Assembly (NCBI GenBank): GCA_946887295.1
Contig: CAMPKP010000084.1
Coordinates: 1 to 14,206 of the forward strand
Direction: 5' to 3'
Source: an uncultured Gemmatimonadota bacterium
Lineage (GTDB): Bacteria; Gemmatimonadota; Gemmatimonadetes; Gemmatimonadales; GWC2-71-9
DNA: 14,206 nt
Part shown: one piece after another, positions 1 through 6,518 of the stretch
How positions within the stretch are numbered: position 1 is the first letter of the stretch
How the letters are laid out: each line of letters opens with the position of its first letter
The notes under the pieces: generated by a model
Databases searched by the model: none
The model's input: the letters and a program-made list of their open reading frames with translations, nothing else
What the model was told of the DNA's origin: nothing
Translations under genes and position numbers: made by a program

Positions 1-322
1 CGTACGAGATGAACTTGATGCCCTTGGTCTCGTCGAACTTGTGGGCGGCGCGGATGAGCCCGAGGTTGCCCTCGTTGATCAGATCGGCGAGCGACACGCC
101 CTGGTTCTGATACTTCTTGGCTACCGATACCACGAAGCGGAGATTGCTGCGGACCAGCTTGTCGAGCGCTTCGGCCTCACCCGTGCGGATCCGCTGCGCC
201 AGGTTGACTTCCTCCTCCTGGGGAATCAGCGGGTACTTGCTGATCTCGCGAAGGTACTGGTCGAGCGATCCCTCGTCGAATGACGGACCGCGCCTGCCCG
301 AACCGACCTGCATTGGACGCAT
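1..322 (-). CDS. rpoD: Primary sigma-70 factor, short FCB type (5' part only)
   Basis: Promoter-recognition subunit of RNA polymerase; only the first 107 codons are in the window and the gene continues past base 1. Visible are region 1.2 (residues about 15-33, [20 protein letters not shown]) and much of region 2, including [16 protein letters not shown] (60-75), [16 protein letters not shown] (78-93) and the start of region 2.3, where it is cut (FISY). There is no region 1.1 and no long acidic N-terminus; region 1.2 begins about 14 residues from the start. This is the layout of Bacteroidetes/Gemmatimonadetes housekeeping sigma factors of about 290 residues. Three in-frame ATGs exist (346, 322, 313). 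I chose 322 because GAGG lies 9 bases upstream of it. An alternative group 2 sigma factor cannot be excluded without the C-terminal part. Confidence 0.88.
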   Translation of the reverse strand, partial: MRPMQVGSGRRGPSFDEGSLDQYLREISKYPLIPQEEEVNLAQRIRTGEAEALDKLVRSNLRFVVSVAKKYQNQGVSLADLINEGNLGLIRAAHKFDETKGIKFISY

Positions 323-482
323 GCGACTCGACCTCGTACTGGACATGGGGAGCGACTCGACAAGCGGCGCCACTGCGAGAAGAGGGTCCCCATGATGACA
401 TCCGGCGGACCGCGACTGTTGCTTGAGGGAACCTTACTCGCGCAATTGGGAGAGCGCAATGGAGCAAGGTGGGGGGCGAGCA

Positions 483-498
483 GGTGACTCGCGTCACA
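483..498. promoter_or_regulatory. CRP/FNR-like dyad upstream of the sigma factor gene
   Basis: GGTGA and TCACA half-sites separated by 6 bases, matching 9 of 10 half-site positions of the CRP consensus TGTGA-N6-TCACA. It lies about 160 bases upstream of the sigma factor start and 30 bases downstream of the aldehyde dehydrogenase stop. As RNA it would be only a 5-bp stem with a 4-base loop, so a protein-binding site is more likely than a terminator. The regulator is unknown, and chance occurrence in GC-rich DNA is possible. I see no other gene or convincing promoter in the 205-base gap 323-527. Confidence 0.3.
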
Positions 499-527
499 CT
501 CGTCCACCCCTCCCGCCGCGCCGCGGC

Positions 528-2018
528 TCAGGGCAGGGCTGCGTCGATCTGCGCCCGCTGGAGCTTCCCCGAGTAGTCCACGTAGCAGACCTTGGTCTCG
601 GAGTAGAAGTCGTACACTTCCCACCCGCCCTCGCGGTGACCGTTCCCGGTCGCCTTCACCCCGCCGAACGGCAGATGCGCTTCCGCGCCGATGGTGGGCG
701 CGTTGACGTAGGTGATGCCGTTGTCGAGGTCCTGCATCGCCCGGAAGGCGAGGTCCACGTCAGCGGTGTAGATCGAGCTGGAGAGACCATAGCGCACGTC
801 GTTGTTCACCTTCACGGCCTCGTCGAACGAGCCGACCCGGATCACGCTCAGCACCGGCCCGAAGATCTCCTCCTGCTCCAGCCGGCTCCGCGGCCGCACC
901 CCGGCGAAGATCGTAGGCCGGTAGAACCAGCCGTCCGCCAGCCGGCCGCCGGGCGTCTTCCCGCCGAGCACCAGGTCCGCGCCCTCCTCCTGCCCGATCT
1001 CCACGTACCGCTCCACCTTCTCGCGCGATGCCTCGTGGATCAGCGGCCCCACGTCGGTCTTTTCCTGCCGCCCGTCGCCCAGGCGCAGTCCCTCGGCAGC
1101 GTCCCCCAGCCGCCGGAGGAAGCGGTCGTGGATCTTGCGGTGGAGGATGAGCCGGCTGGTCGCGGTGCAGCGCTGGCCGGTGGTGCCGAACGCACCCCAC
1201 AGCACGCCCTCGAGGGCGAGGTCGAGATCGGCGTCGTCCATCACGATCATCGCGTTCTTGCCGCCCATCTCCAGGGACAGCCGCTTGTGCATTCGTCCGC
1301 AGGTCTCGCCGATGACCGAGCCGGTCTCGGTGGAGCCGGTGAACGAGATGACCGGCACCTCCGGGTGCTCGACCAGCGCCTTCCCCACCGTCTCGCCCCG
1401 GCCGTGCACCAGCTGGATCACCTCGGGAGGCAGCCCGGCCTCGAGCAGGATCTCCACCAGGATGTGAACCGTGTGGGGGACGTCCTCGGAGGGCTTGATG
1501 ATCACGGCGTTTCCGCAGACCAGCGCCGGGAACATCTTCCAGGTAGGAATGGCCATGGGAAAGTTGAACGGCGTGATGAGGCCCACGACCCCGATCGGTC
1601 GCCGGTAGCTCATCGCCCACTTGGACCGGAGCTCGGACGGCACCACGCGCCCGAAGAGCTGCCGGCCCTCGGTCGCCGCGTAGTAGGCGGTGTCGATGCC
1701 CTCCTGGACGTCGCCCCCGGTCTCCGCGAGGACTTTCCCCATCTCGCGGGTCATCGCGTCGGCGATGGCGTCCTTCCGCTCGACCAGCAGGTCGCCCACC
1801 CGCCGCAGCACGTCACCCCGAACCGGCGCGGGAGTGCGCGACCAGAGCGCGAAACCCCGCCGGGCCGACCGCACCGCGGCGTCCACGTCGCGCCGGTCCG
1901 AGTCGGGAAACCGGCCGATCAGATCGCTGGTGTTCGCGGGGTTGCGGTTCTCGAAGTAGGCACCGGTCGTGGGAGCGACCCACTCGCCGCCGATGAAATT
2001 CTTGAAGGTCTTGGCCAT
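528..2018 (-). CDS. NAD(P)-dependent aldehyde dehydrogenase (KGSADH/YcbD-like group)
   Basis: Cytoplasmic ALDH-superfamily enzyme of 496 residues, oxidising an aldehyde to its carboxylate with NAD(P)+. All family signatures are intact: substrate/oxyanion Asn152 in TPFNFP, nucleotide-binding Lys175 in IIKPSE, the Rossmann motif FTGSTETG (226-233), general base Glu250 in LEMGGKN, catalytic Cys284 in GQRCTATSR, and EIFGP (384-388). The C-terminal [18 protein letters not shown] resembles alpha-ketoglutarate-semialdehyde and related semialdehyde dehydrogenases, so a semialdehyde substrate is plausible but inferred. The frame is open upstream to 2102, but [13 protein letters not shown] is the natural family start, so I used the ATG at 2018. 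No Shine-Dalgarno sequence is evident there. The gene stands apart from the upstream operon (100-base gap with a stem-loop), so it probably has its own promoter. No pathway partner is adjacent. Confidence 0.93.
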   Translation of the reverse strand: MAKTFKNFIGGEWVAPTTGAYFENRNPANTSDLIGRFPDSDRRDVDAAVRSARRGFALWSRTPAPVRGDVLRRVGDLLVERKDAIADAMTREMGKVLAETGGDVQEGIDTAYYAATEGRQLFGRVVPSELRSKWAMSYRRPIGVVGLITPFNFPMAIPTWKMFPALVCGNAVIIKPSEDVPHTVHILVEILLEAGLPPEVIQLVHGRGETVGKALVEHPEVPVISFTGSTETGSVIGETCGRMHKRLSLEMGGKNAMIVMDDADLDLALEGVLWGAFGTTGQRCTATSRLILHRKIHDRFLRRLGDAAEGLRLGDGRQEKTDVGPLIHEASREKVERYVEIGQEEGADLVLGGKTPGGRLADGWFYRPTIFAGVRPRSRLEQEEIFGPVLSVIRVGSFDEAVKVNNDVRYGLSSSIYTADVDLAFRAMQDLDNGITYVNAPTIGAEAHLPFGGVKATGNGHREGGWEVYDFYSETKVCYVDYSGKLQRAQIDAALP

Positions 2019-2055
2019 TAATCGATGTGGAAGGTGAAGCGTGAAGGGTGTGAGT

Positions 2056-2079
2056 AAGGCACGGACGGCGCCATGCCTT
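2056..2079 (-). terminator. Stem-loop after the larE-ntrC operon, candidate terminator
   Basis: Inverted repeat AAGGCACGG / CCATGCCTT with a 6-base loop: 9 pairs on the minus strand including one G-U. It lies 40 bases past the last stop codon of the operon (2119) and 38 bases before the aldehyde dehydrogenase start (2018). No clear T-run follows on the minus strand, so it may be a weak or factor-assisted terminator, a transcript-end stabiliser, or part of the adjoining palindromic element. Confidence 0.4.
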
Positions 2080-2103
2080 TCCCGCTGCGCCCGGAACGAC
2101 ACG
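2076..2103. repeat. Degenerate REP-like palindromic element
   Basis: The minus strand reads TGTCGTTCCGGGCGCAGCGG at its start, with short arms TTCC/GGAA around a GGGCGCAGCG core. This resembles the widespread dispersed bacterial element built around GAGCG(A/C)AGCGA between short palindromic arms. A related core occurs at 6012-6035. The resemblance is from memory and the copy is imperfect, so copy number in the genome would decide. Confidence 0.3.
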
Positions 2104-2118
2104 TCGAAGCCGGCGATA

Positions 2119-2619
2119 TCATGGAACGGCCGCGCCGGGCTGGGGCGCAGCCGCGGGCTCCGGCGCGGCCGGGCAGAGCCAGGCCTTGGTCTGGCTGGCG
2201 TAGCCTACTCTGGGCAGGACCTCGCGGGCGCCCATTACGGCGGCGAAGATCACCACCGCCAGCGAGAGCAGGTGCGCCAGCCCACGGTGCGTCGCCCAGC
2301 TCGAGACCGCGCCGGCCACCCCCGCGAGCAGCGCGAGCGCGGCCGCTCCCAGGTAGAAGAAGAGCTGAAGTCCGCATTGGTTGCTGTAGGGCCACAGCGG
2401 GAGCGCGGCGGCGAGGAGCACCGCGAGCACGACCCAGAACCACGTCATCGCCACCGAGCGCTTCGCAGCGGCCGGCAAGCTCGGCCCCTTGGCCGGCGTT
2501 CCCGCCGGCCCGGGAGGCAGCGCCGGCGCGCGGCCGGGCGCTCCCGGCGGGGGGGCCTTCTCGATCGCTCGATCGATGTCCGCCAGCTCCTTGTCCCAAT
2601 CCCGCGGTTGTTCGTTCAT
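2119..2619 (-). CDS. Small integral membrane protein, unknown function
   Basis: 166 residues, family not recognised. A charged cytoplasmic-type N-terminus (DWDKELADIDRAIEK, 7-21) is followed by a Pro/Ala-rich linker (22-52), then three hydrophobic segments at about 59-76, 83-107 and 113-130, and a Pro/Ala-rich tail. Two cysteines (82 and 149) sit near the membrane ends. The ATG overlaps the stop codon of the upstream ntrC-type gene (ATGA), with GGAG 5 bases ahead, so it should be translated with that gene. Co-expression with a sigma-54 activator hints at a role in sensing or envelope response, but nothing in the protein itself shows this. The composition matches its neighbours. Confidence 0.8.
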   Translation of the reverse strand: MNEQPRDWDKELADIDRAIEKAPPPGAPGRAPALPPGPAGTPAKGPSLPAAAKRSVAMTWFWVVLAVLLAAALPLWPYSNQCGLQLFFYLGAAALALLAGVAGAVSSWATHRGLAHLLSLAVVIFAAVMGAREVLPRVGYASQTKAWLCPAAPEPAAAPQPGAAVP

Positions 2620-3983
2620 GCCGGCTCCCGGCTGAGGCCGTATCGCTCGATCTTCTTGTAGAGATTGGAGCGCGGCATCTTCAGCGCCCGCGCCGTCTCC
2701 GAGACGTTCCAGTCGTGCTCCCGAAGCTTCTGAACCAGGAAGTTCTTCTCGGCTTCCTGCTTGAAGGTCTCGAAGGTCTGGGTGCCACCCGGCCCGGTGG
2801 GTGCTCCGGCCGACCCGTCGGTGCCGGGGAGCAGGCGATCGATGTCTCCCGCCGCCACCACCTTCCCCGGTGCCAGGATGAGGGCCCGCTCGATGGCGTT
2901 CCGCAGCTCGCGAATGTTGCCGGGCCAGGGGCGAGTCTGCAGGCGGCGCACCGCCTCCTCCGAGAACTTCTTGCCCGGGACGCCGGCGCTCGCAGCCAGC
3001 TGCTCGGCGAAGTGGGCGACCAGCGCCGGCACGTCCTCCAACCGCTCCCGCAGCGCCGGAACCTCGATGGGCACGACGTTGAGCCGATAGAGGAGGTCCT
3101 CCCGGAAATGCCCTTCCGCGATCTCGGACTCGAGATCCTTGTTGGTCGCGGCCAGGACCCGGACGTCCACCTGGATGGACTTGGACCCTCCGATGCGGGT
3201 GACCACGCCTTCCTGGAGCACGCGGAGCAGCTTGGCCTGGGCCGAGAGCGACATGTCGCCCACCTCGTCCAGGAAGAGGGTGCCGCCATCCGCCTGCTCG
3301 AACTTCCCTGCCCGATCGGCGAAGGCCCCGGTGAACGATCCCTTCATGTGCCCGAACAGCTCGCTCTCGATCAGCTCGGACGGGATCGCCGCGCAGTTGA
3401 CCTCCACGAACGCCCGGTCCTGCCTCGGCGACGCCTCGTGGAGCGCGCGCGCCACCAGCTCCTTGCCGGTTCCGTTCTCGCCGGTGATGAGGACGCGCGC
3501 GGCGGTGGGCCCGACCTTCGCCACCAGCTCGCGCACCTCCTGGAGCGCCGGACTCCCTCCCACCATCTGGTAGCGACTCACGGCCGCCTCGCGCAGGCGC
3601 GCATTCTCTCCCACCAGCTCGGCGTGGGCGAGTGCGTTCCGAACGGTCAGCAGCAGGCGATCGGTGTCGAGCGGCTTCTCGAGGAAATCGAACGCGCCCC
3701 GCTGAGTGGCCTCGACCGCCGTGGCGATGGTCCCGTGCCCCGAGATCATCACGATCTGCGGGCCCGCGTCGAGATCGCGCAGACGGCTGAGCGTCTCCAG
3801 CCCGTCGAGCCCGGCCATCTTCACGTCGAGGAACACGAGATGCGGACGGAACTCGGTGTACAGCGTGATGGCCTCGCCGCCCGACGCGGCCACCCGCACG
3901 TCGAGATCCTCGTACTCCAGCACCTGCTTGAGCGCCTGGCGGATCCCCTGCTCGTCGTCCACGATCAGCACCCGATTGCTCAT
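2616..3983 (-). CDS. NtrC-family sigma-54-dependent response regulator
   Basis: Transcription activator of 455 residues with the full three-domain layout. The receiver domain (1-120) has acidic pocket Asp9/Asp10, phospho-acceptor Asp53 (FLDVK), Ser81 and Lys103 (LEKP). The sigma-54-interacting AAA+ domain (about 140-370) has Walker A GENGTGKE (168-175), the sigma-54 contact loop GSFTGA (215-220, the Ser variant of GAFTGA), Walker B GGTLFLDE (233-240) and the arginine region FREDLLYRLNV (293-303). A Fis-type helix-turn-helix closes the protein (about 425-450, WNVSETARALKMPRSNLYKK). When phosphorylated by a partner kinase it should hydrolyse ATP to open sigma-54 promoters. Start and stop both overlap neighbouring genes by 4 bases, so it is a mid-operon gene. 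No kinase gene adjoins it; an NtrY-like kinase lies at 11330-14206. The exact target (ntrC, zraR, atoC-like) cannot be told. Confidence 0.95.
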   Translation of the reverse strand: MSNRVLIVDDEQGIRQALKQVLEYEDLDVRVAASGGEAITLYTEFRPHLVFLDVKMAGLDGLETLSRLRDLDAGPQIVMISGHGTIATAVEATQRGAFDFLEKPLDTDRLLLTVRNALAHAELVGENARLREAAVSRYQMVGGSPALQEVRELVAKVGPTAARVLITGENGTGKELVARALHEASPRQDRAFVEVNCAAIPSELIESELFGHMKGSFTGAFADRAGKFEQADGGTLFLDEVGDMSLSAQAKLLRVLQEGVVTRIGGSKSIQVDVRVLAATNKDLESEIAEGHFREDLLYRLNVVPIEVPALRERLEDVPALVAHFAEQLAASAGVPGKKFSEEAVRRLQTRPWPGNIRELRNAIERALILAPGKVVAAGDIDRLLPGTDGSAGAPTGPGGTQTFETFKQEAEKNFLVQKLREHDWNVSETARALKMPRSNLYKKIERYGLSREPA

Positions 3984-4627
3984 GAGCGCGTCGCTCCGTA
4001 GAGTGTGGCCCCACCGGGCCGGATGCGTATGGCCCTGATCCCGGGAGGCACTTTCACAGGCACCGTCCTGCGGGCCGGATCGCCGAGGGCACGCCCTACC
4101 AGCCCGGGCACCATCTCGTCCGGCACCGGGAAATCGCCGATGCGGAACGAGCGGACGCTCCACTCGCCCGCGCCGGGCCGCGTCACTCGGAGCGGGCCGG
4201 CCGCACGCACCGGCTCGGTCGGCCTGAGCGAGCCGCGGAGCGGCCCCGTCAGCTCGGGAGGCAGCCGCTCGGTGTGAAGTCGCGCGCTCACCTGGATCTC
4301 GTCGTCCAACAGATCGACCCGCAGCGAATCGAACTGGGAGCGCAGCTGCCCATCCATGCCGCTCCCCACCAGTGACGCGAACTCCGACGGGGTGAGCACG
4401 ACCGAGTCGGCCCGCCATCCGTTCAGCGAATCCACCTTCGCCCTGGCCGACTCGAGGGAGCTGACCCCCGGCCGGCCGCTCGACGAGGGTACCGCGTGCC
4501 GGACGCGCTCCACCAGCCGGCGCGCCTCGAATTCCAGCCGGTCGCGATAGAGGTAGCCGAGACCGAGTGCGATGATGAGCCCGAGGCAGCCGAGCAGCTT
4601 GAAGGGGGCGGTGAGGCATCCCATCAT
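3980..4627 (-). CDS. Membrane-anchored extracytoplasmic protein, unknown function
   Basis: 215 residues. One N-terminal membrane helix (about 8-26) preceded by a single Lys and followed by a positively charged, helix-prone stretch (28-44), a Ser/Pro-rich linker, then an extracytoplasmic domain with alternating hydrophobic strands. The order LTPSEFASLVGSG (78-90), RVDLLDDEIQVSARL (103-117), SFRIGDFPVPDEMVPGLV (160-177) and a closing IRAIRIRPGGATLYG resembles small anchored lipid-binding-like domains such as YpmS or LmeA/DUF2993 proteins. That similarity is weak and from memory. The start is at the first of two adjacent ATGs: GGAG lies 8 bases upstream and the ATG overlaps the thpR stop (ATGA). 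Genes on both sides overlap it, so it is co-translated with thpR and the NtrC-type regulator. Confidence 0.8.
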   Translation of the reverse strand: MMGCLTAPFKLLGCLGLIIALGLGYLYRDRLEFEARRLVERVRHAVPSSSGRPGVSSLESARAKVDSLNGWRADSVVLTPSEFASLVGSGMDGQLRSQFDSLRVDLLDDEIQVSARLHTERLPPELTGPLRGSLRPTEPVRAAGPLRVTRPGAGEWSVRSFRIGDFPVPDEMVPGLVGRALGDPARRTVPVKVPPGIRAIRIRPGGATLYGATRS

Positions 4628-5178
4628 GAGGCCAGCTCCATGGTGAGCCGCGGCTCGTACCGCGGCCCTCCGCTGGCAGACACGCTCTCGTAGAGGACCA
4701 GCTCGGACGCCAGGAACTCCACCGGCTGGTACTGGTTCGCCAGGCTGTCCAGCGCCCCGGGCGGAAGCCGCTGCCCCTCACGCACGCGTGCGAGGGTGAC
4801 GTGGGGCCGGAACGGCGTGCCTTCCGGCGGAAAGCCGATGGCTTCGGCCCTCCGCTCCAGCCGGTCCTGCAGCAGCTCGAGCGCCGGTGGTGCCTCCAGT
4901 CCTACCCAGATGATCCGCGGCCGCCGGAAGTTCGGGAAGGCCCCGATCTCGGCGAGCCGGAGCGGCAGCGCACCGGTGCCCGGCACGGCCGCGCGCACCG
5001 CCTCCTCGATCACCTCGAGCCTCGCCGGGGGCACCTCGCCGAAGAACTTCACGGTCAGGTGGACGCCCTGGTCATGCACCAGCCGCAGCGGCCATCCGGG
5101 CTCGCGCAGCCTGGCGAGAAGGCGGGCGATCTCGCCGCGCGCAGGCTCGGGGATCGGCACCGCGGCGAACAGGCGCAT
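4624..5178 (-). CDS. thpR: RNA 2',3'-cyclic phosphodiesterase (2H superfamily, LigT/ThpR)
   Basis: 184 residues, the usual length for this family. ThpR hydrolyses 2',3'-cyclic phosphate ends of RNA to 2'-phosphates and was first described as a 2'-5' RNA ligase. Both catalytic HxTx motifs are present: His40-Leu-Thr42 (HLTVKFFGEV) and His126-Val-Thr128 (RPHVTLARV). Spacing and the strand-rich pattern around them (IIWVGLE, LVLYES) fit the two-lobed 2H fold. The start codon shares one base with the larE stop (TGATG), and a 5-bp hairpin (5182-5194) lies 3 bases upstream, which suggests translation by coupling to larE. No clear Shine-Dalgarno sequence is seen. Confidence 0.93.
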   Translation of the reverse strand: MRLFAAVPIPEPARGEIARLLARLREPGWPLRLVHDQGVHLTVKFFGEVPPARLEVIEEAVRAAVPGTGALPLRLAEIGAFPNFRRPRIIWVGLEAPPALELLQDRLERRAEAIGFPPEGTPFRPHVTLARVREGQRLPPGALDSLANQYQPVEFLASELVLYESVSASGGPRYEPRLTMELAS

Positions 5179-5987
5179 CAGCGGGCAGTGCCCGGCACGA
5201 GCGACAGGAGCCGCCCCCGGCGATAGCCCGCGGGATCCATCCCCACCTCATCGAAGCCGAGCCCCTCGAAGAAGCGGCGGACCTCTTCCCACCGCGCGCG
5301 CACCAGCGCCATCTCTCCTTCCGTCACCTCCACGCTGGCGCGGCTTCCGTGGTGCCTGACCCGCAGATCGCCCACGATACCCAGAGAGCGGAGAAAGGCC
5401 TCCCCCTCCTCTACCTGCCGCAGCCGCTCCGGCGTGATCTCGAGTCCGTAGCGAACCCGGCTCGAGAGGCATGGCGCCGCGGGAGCGTCCCAGGTGGGTA
5501 GCCCCAGATCGCGCGACGCGGCTCTCACCGCCTCCTTGCTCCAGCCCAATTCGGCGAGCGGAGACCGGATCCCGGTCTCGCGGCCGGCCCGGAGACCGGG
5601 GCGGTGCTCGCCCAGGTCGTCGGCGTTGGTGCCGTCGACGACCGTCTCGAAGCCACGAGCCCGGGCCATCTCTCCCAGCCGAGTCCACAGCTCCGACTTG
5701 CAGAAATAACAGCGGTCGGGATCGTTGCGGAGATAGCGCGCGTCGTCCAGCTCATGGGTGTCCAGCTCGACCAGCGGCACGTGGAAACGTGCGGCGAGGT
5801 CCAGCGCCACCCGCCACTGGGCTTCGGGATACGACGGGCTGCGTCCGATGACGGCGAGGAACCGCTCGGGGCCGAGCGCTTCGCTCGCCACCACGGCGAG
5901 CAGCGCGGAGTCGACCCCGCCGGAGTACCCGAGCAGCACCTGGCCGAGCCCGAGCAGGTCCCGCCGCAGGAGATCGAGGTCTGACAT
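5178..5987 (-). CDS. larE: LarE-type ATP-dependent sacrificial sulfur transferase
   Basis: 269-residue PP-loop enzyme. LarE adenylates pyridinium-3,5-biscarboxylic acid mononucleotide and inserts sulfur during synthesis of the nickel-pincer nucleotide cofactor. Seen here: PP-loop YSGGVDSALL (21-30), DGTNADD (118-124), RPGLRAGRE (129-137) and PCLSSRVRYG (172-181), whose Cys173 matches the sulfur-donating cysteine of Lactobacillus LarE. A CxxC pair (Cys93, Cys96 in RCYFCKSEL) is also present. With Cys173 it gives the three-cysteine set linked to [4Fe-4S]-dependent LarE proteins such as that of Thermotoga. The ATG at 5987 is chosen because the GTG extension to 6014 runs into a palindromic repeat. 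No larA, larB or larC gene is in the window, so its role in a complete lar pathway is unproven. It is the first gene of a five-gene overlapping operon. Confidence 0.9.
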   Translation of the reverse strand: MSDLDLLRRDLLGLGQVLLGYSGGVDSALLAVVASEALGPERFLAVIGRSPSYPEAQWRVALDLAARFHVPLVELDTHELDDARYLRNDPDRCYFCKSELWTRLGEMARARGFETVVDGTNADDLGEHRPGLRAGRETGIRSPLAELGWSKEAVRAASRDLGLPTWDAPAAPCLSSRVRYGLEITPERLRQVEEGEAFLRSLGIVGDLRVRHHGSRASVEVTEGEMALVRARWEEVRRFFEGLGFDEVGMDPAGYRRGRLLSLVPGTAR

Positions 5988-6011
5988 GGCGGTGAAACTA
6001 AAACGAATCGC

Positions 6012-6035
6012 CACCCCGAGCGAAGCGAAGGGGTG
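6012..6035. repeat. Palindromic REP-like element between larE and arfB
   Basis: Perfect 6-bp arms CACCCC / GGGGTG enclose the 12-base core GAGCGAAGCGAA. The sequence matches the style of short dispersed palindromes common in many bacterial genomes. It lies 25 bases upstream of the larE start and 23 bases upstream of the arfB start chosen here. Its presence argues against translation of arfB from the more upstream ATG at 5986. It could act as a hairpin in either divergent transcript. Confidence 0.5.
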
Positions 6036-6057
6036 CCGAGGCCGCTACTTTCTGACG

Positions 6058-6492
6058 GTGCCGGACGGCTATCTGGAGATCGCGCCCGACCTGCTGCTCC
6101 CGGTCTCGGAGCTCGACTACCGGGCCACCCGCTCGGGTGGTCCGGGCGGCCAGCACGTCAACACCTCGTCCACCCGCATCGAGGTGTGGTGGGACGTCCT
6201 CAATTCCCCTACCCTGACACCGGAGCAGCGGACCCGCCTTCTCGCCCGGCTCGCCCGCCGGCTCGATGGCGCCGGGCGCTTGAGGGTCGTGGCCTCGCAG
6301 TCGCGAAGCCAGCTCCGGAATCGCGAGGCGGCCACCGAGCGGCTGCGCGACGTGGTCGCCGCCGCCCTGGCGGTGCCCAAGCCACGGAAGCGCACCCGTC
6401 CGAGCCGAGCCGCCAAGGCCGCTCGACTCGAGGCCAAGCGCCGCCGCTCGGCCACGAAGCGTGAGCGCCGCACGCCTCCGCGAGACGACTGA
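6058..6492 (+). CDS. arfB: Alternative ribosome-rescue factor / peptidyl-tRNA hydrolase ArfB
   Basis: Release-factor-like hydrolase that frees nascent chains from ribosomes stalled without a stop codon. From the GTG at 6058 it is 144 residues, close to the family norm of about 140. The catalytic loop RSGGPGGQHVN (25-35) carries GGQ at 30-32. The C-terminal tail from about 107 on is strongly basic (PKPRKRTRPSRAAKAARLEA and beyond), as needed to occupy the empty mRNA channel. Start choice is uncertain. An in-frame ATG at 5986 has GAGG 6 bases upstream and would give 168 residues. However, it overlaps the divergent larE start codon and reads through a palindromic repeat, whereas LEIAPDLLLPVSEL directly after 6058 matches usual ArfB N-termini. 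phzF follows after 26 bases, probably co-transcribed. Confidence 0.87.
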   Translation: MPDGYLEIAPDLLLPVSELDYRATRSGGPGGQHVNTSSTRIEVWWDVLNSPTLTPEQRTRLLARLARRLDGAGRLRVVASQSRSQLRNREAATERLRDVVAAALAVPKPRKRTRPSRAAKAARLEAKRRRSATKRERRTPPRDD

Positions 6493-6518
6493 CGCCAACT
6501 CACGATGACGAGATCCCG

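Noticed and set aside
440..460. Direct repeat GCGCAAT at 440-446 and 454-460 upstream of the sigma gene
   Set aside because: Only 7 bases and two copies; too short to call a repeat array or regulator site.
440..470. Possible -35/-10 pair for the sigma gene (TTGCGC, 17 bases, TAAGGT on the minus strand)
   Set aside because: The -10 match is poor, and the housekeeping sigma factor here is of FCB type, so the E. coli consensus is an unreliable guide.
423..2021. Open plus-strand frame of over 500 codons opposite the aldehyde dehydrogenase
   Set aside because: Antisense of a full-length gene with intact catalytic motifs. The product is low-complexity Arg/His/Pro/Leu-rich, as expected from GC-rich codon bias.
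2073..4001. Open plus-strand frame of over 600 codons opposite the NtrC-type gene
   Set aside because: Same antisense effect of GC-rich third positions; no recognisable domain.
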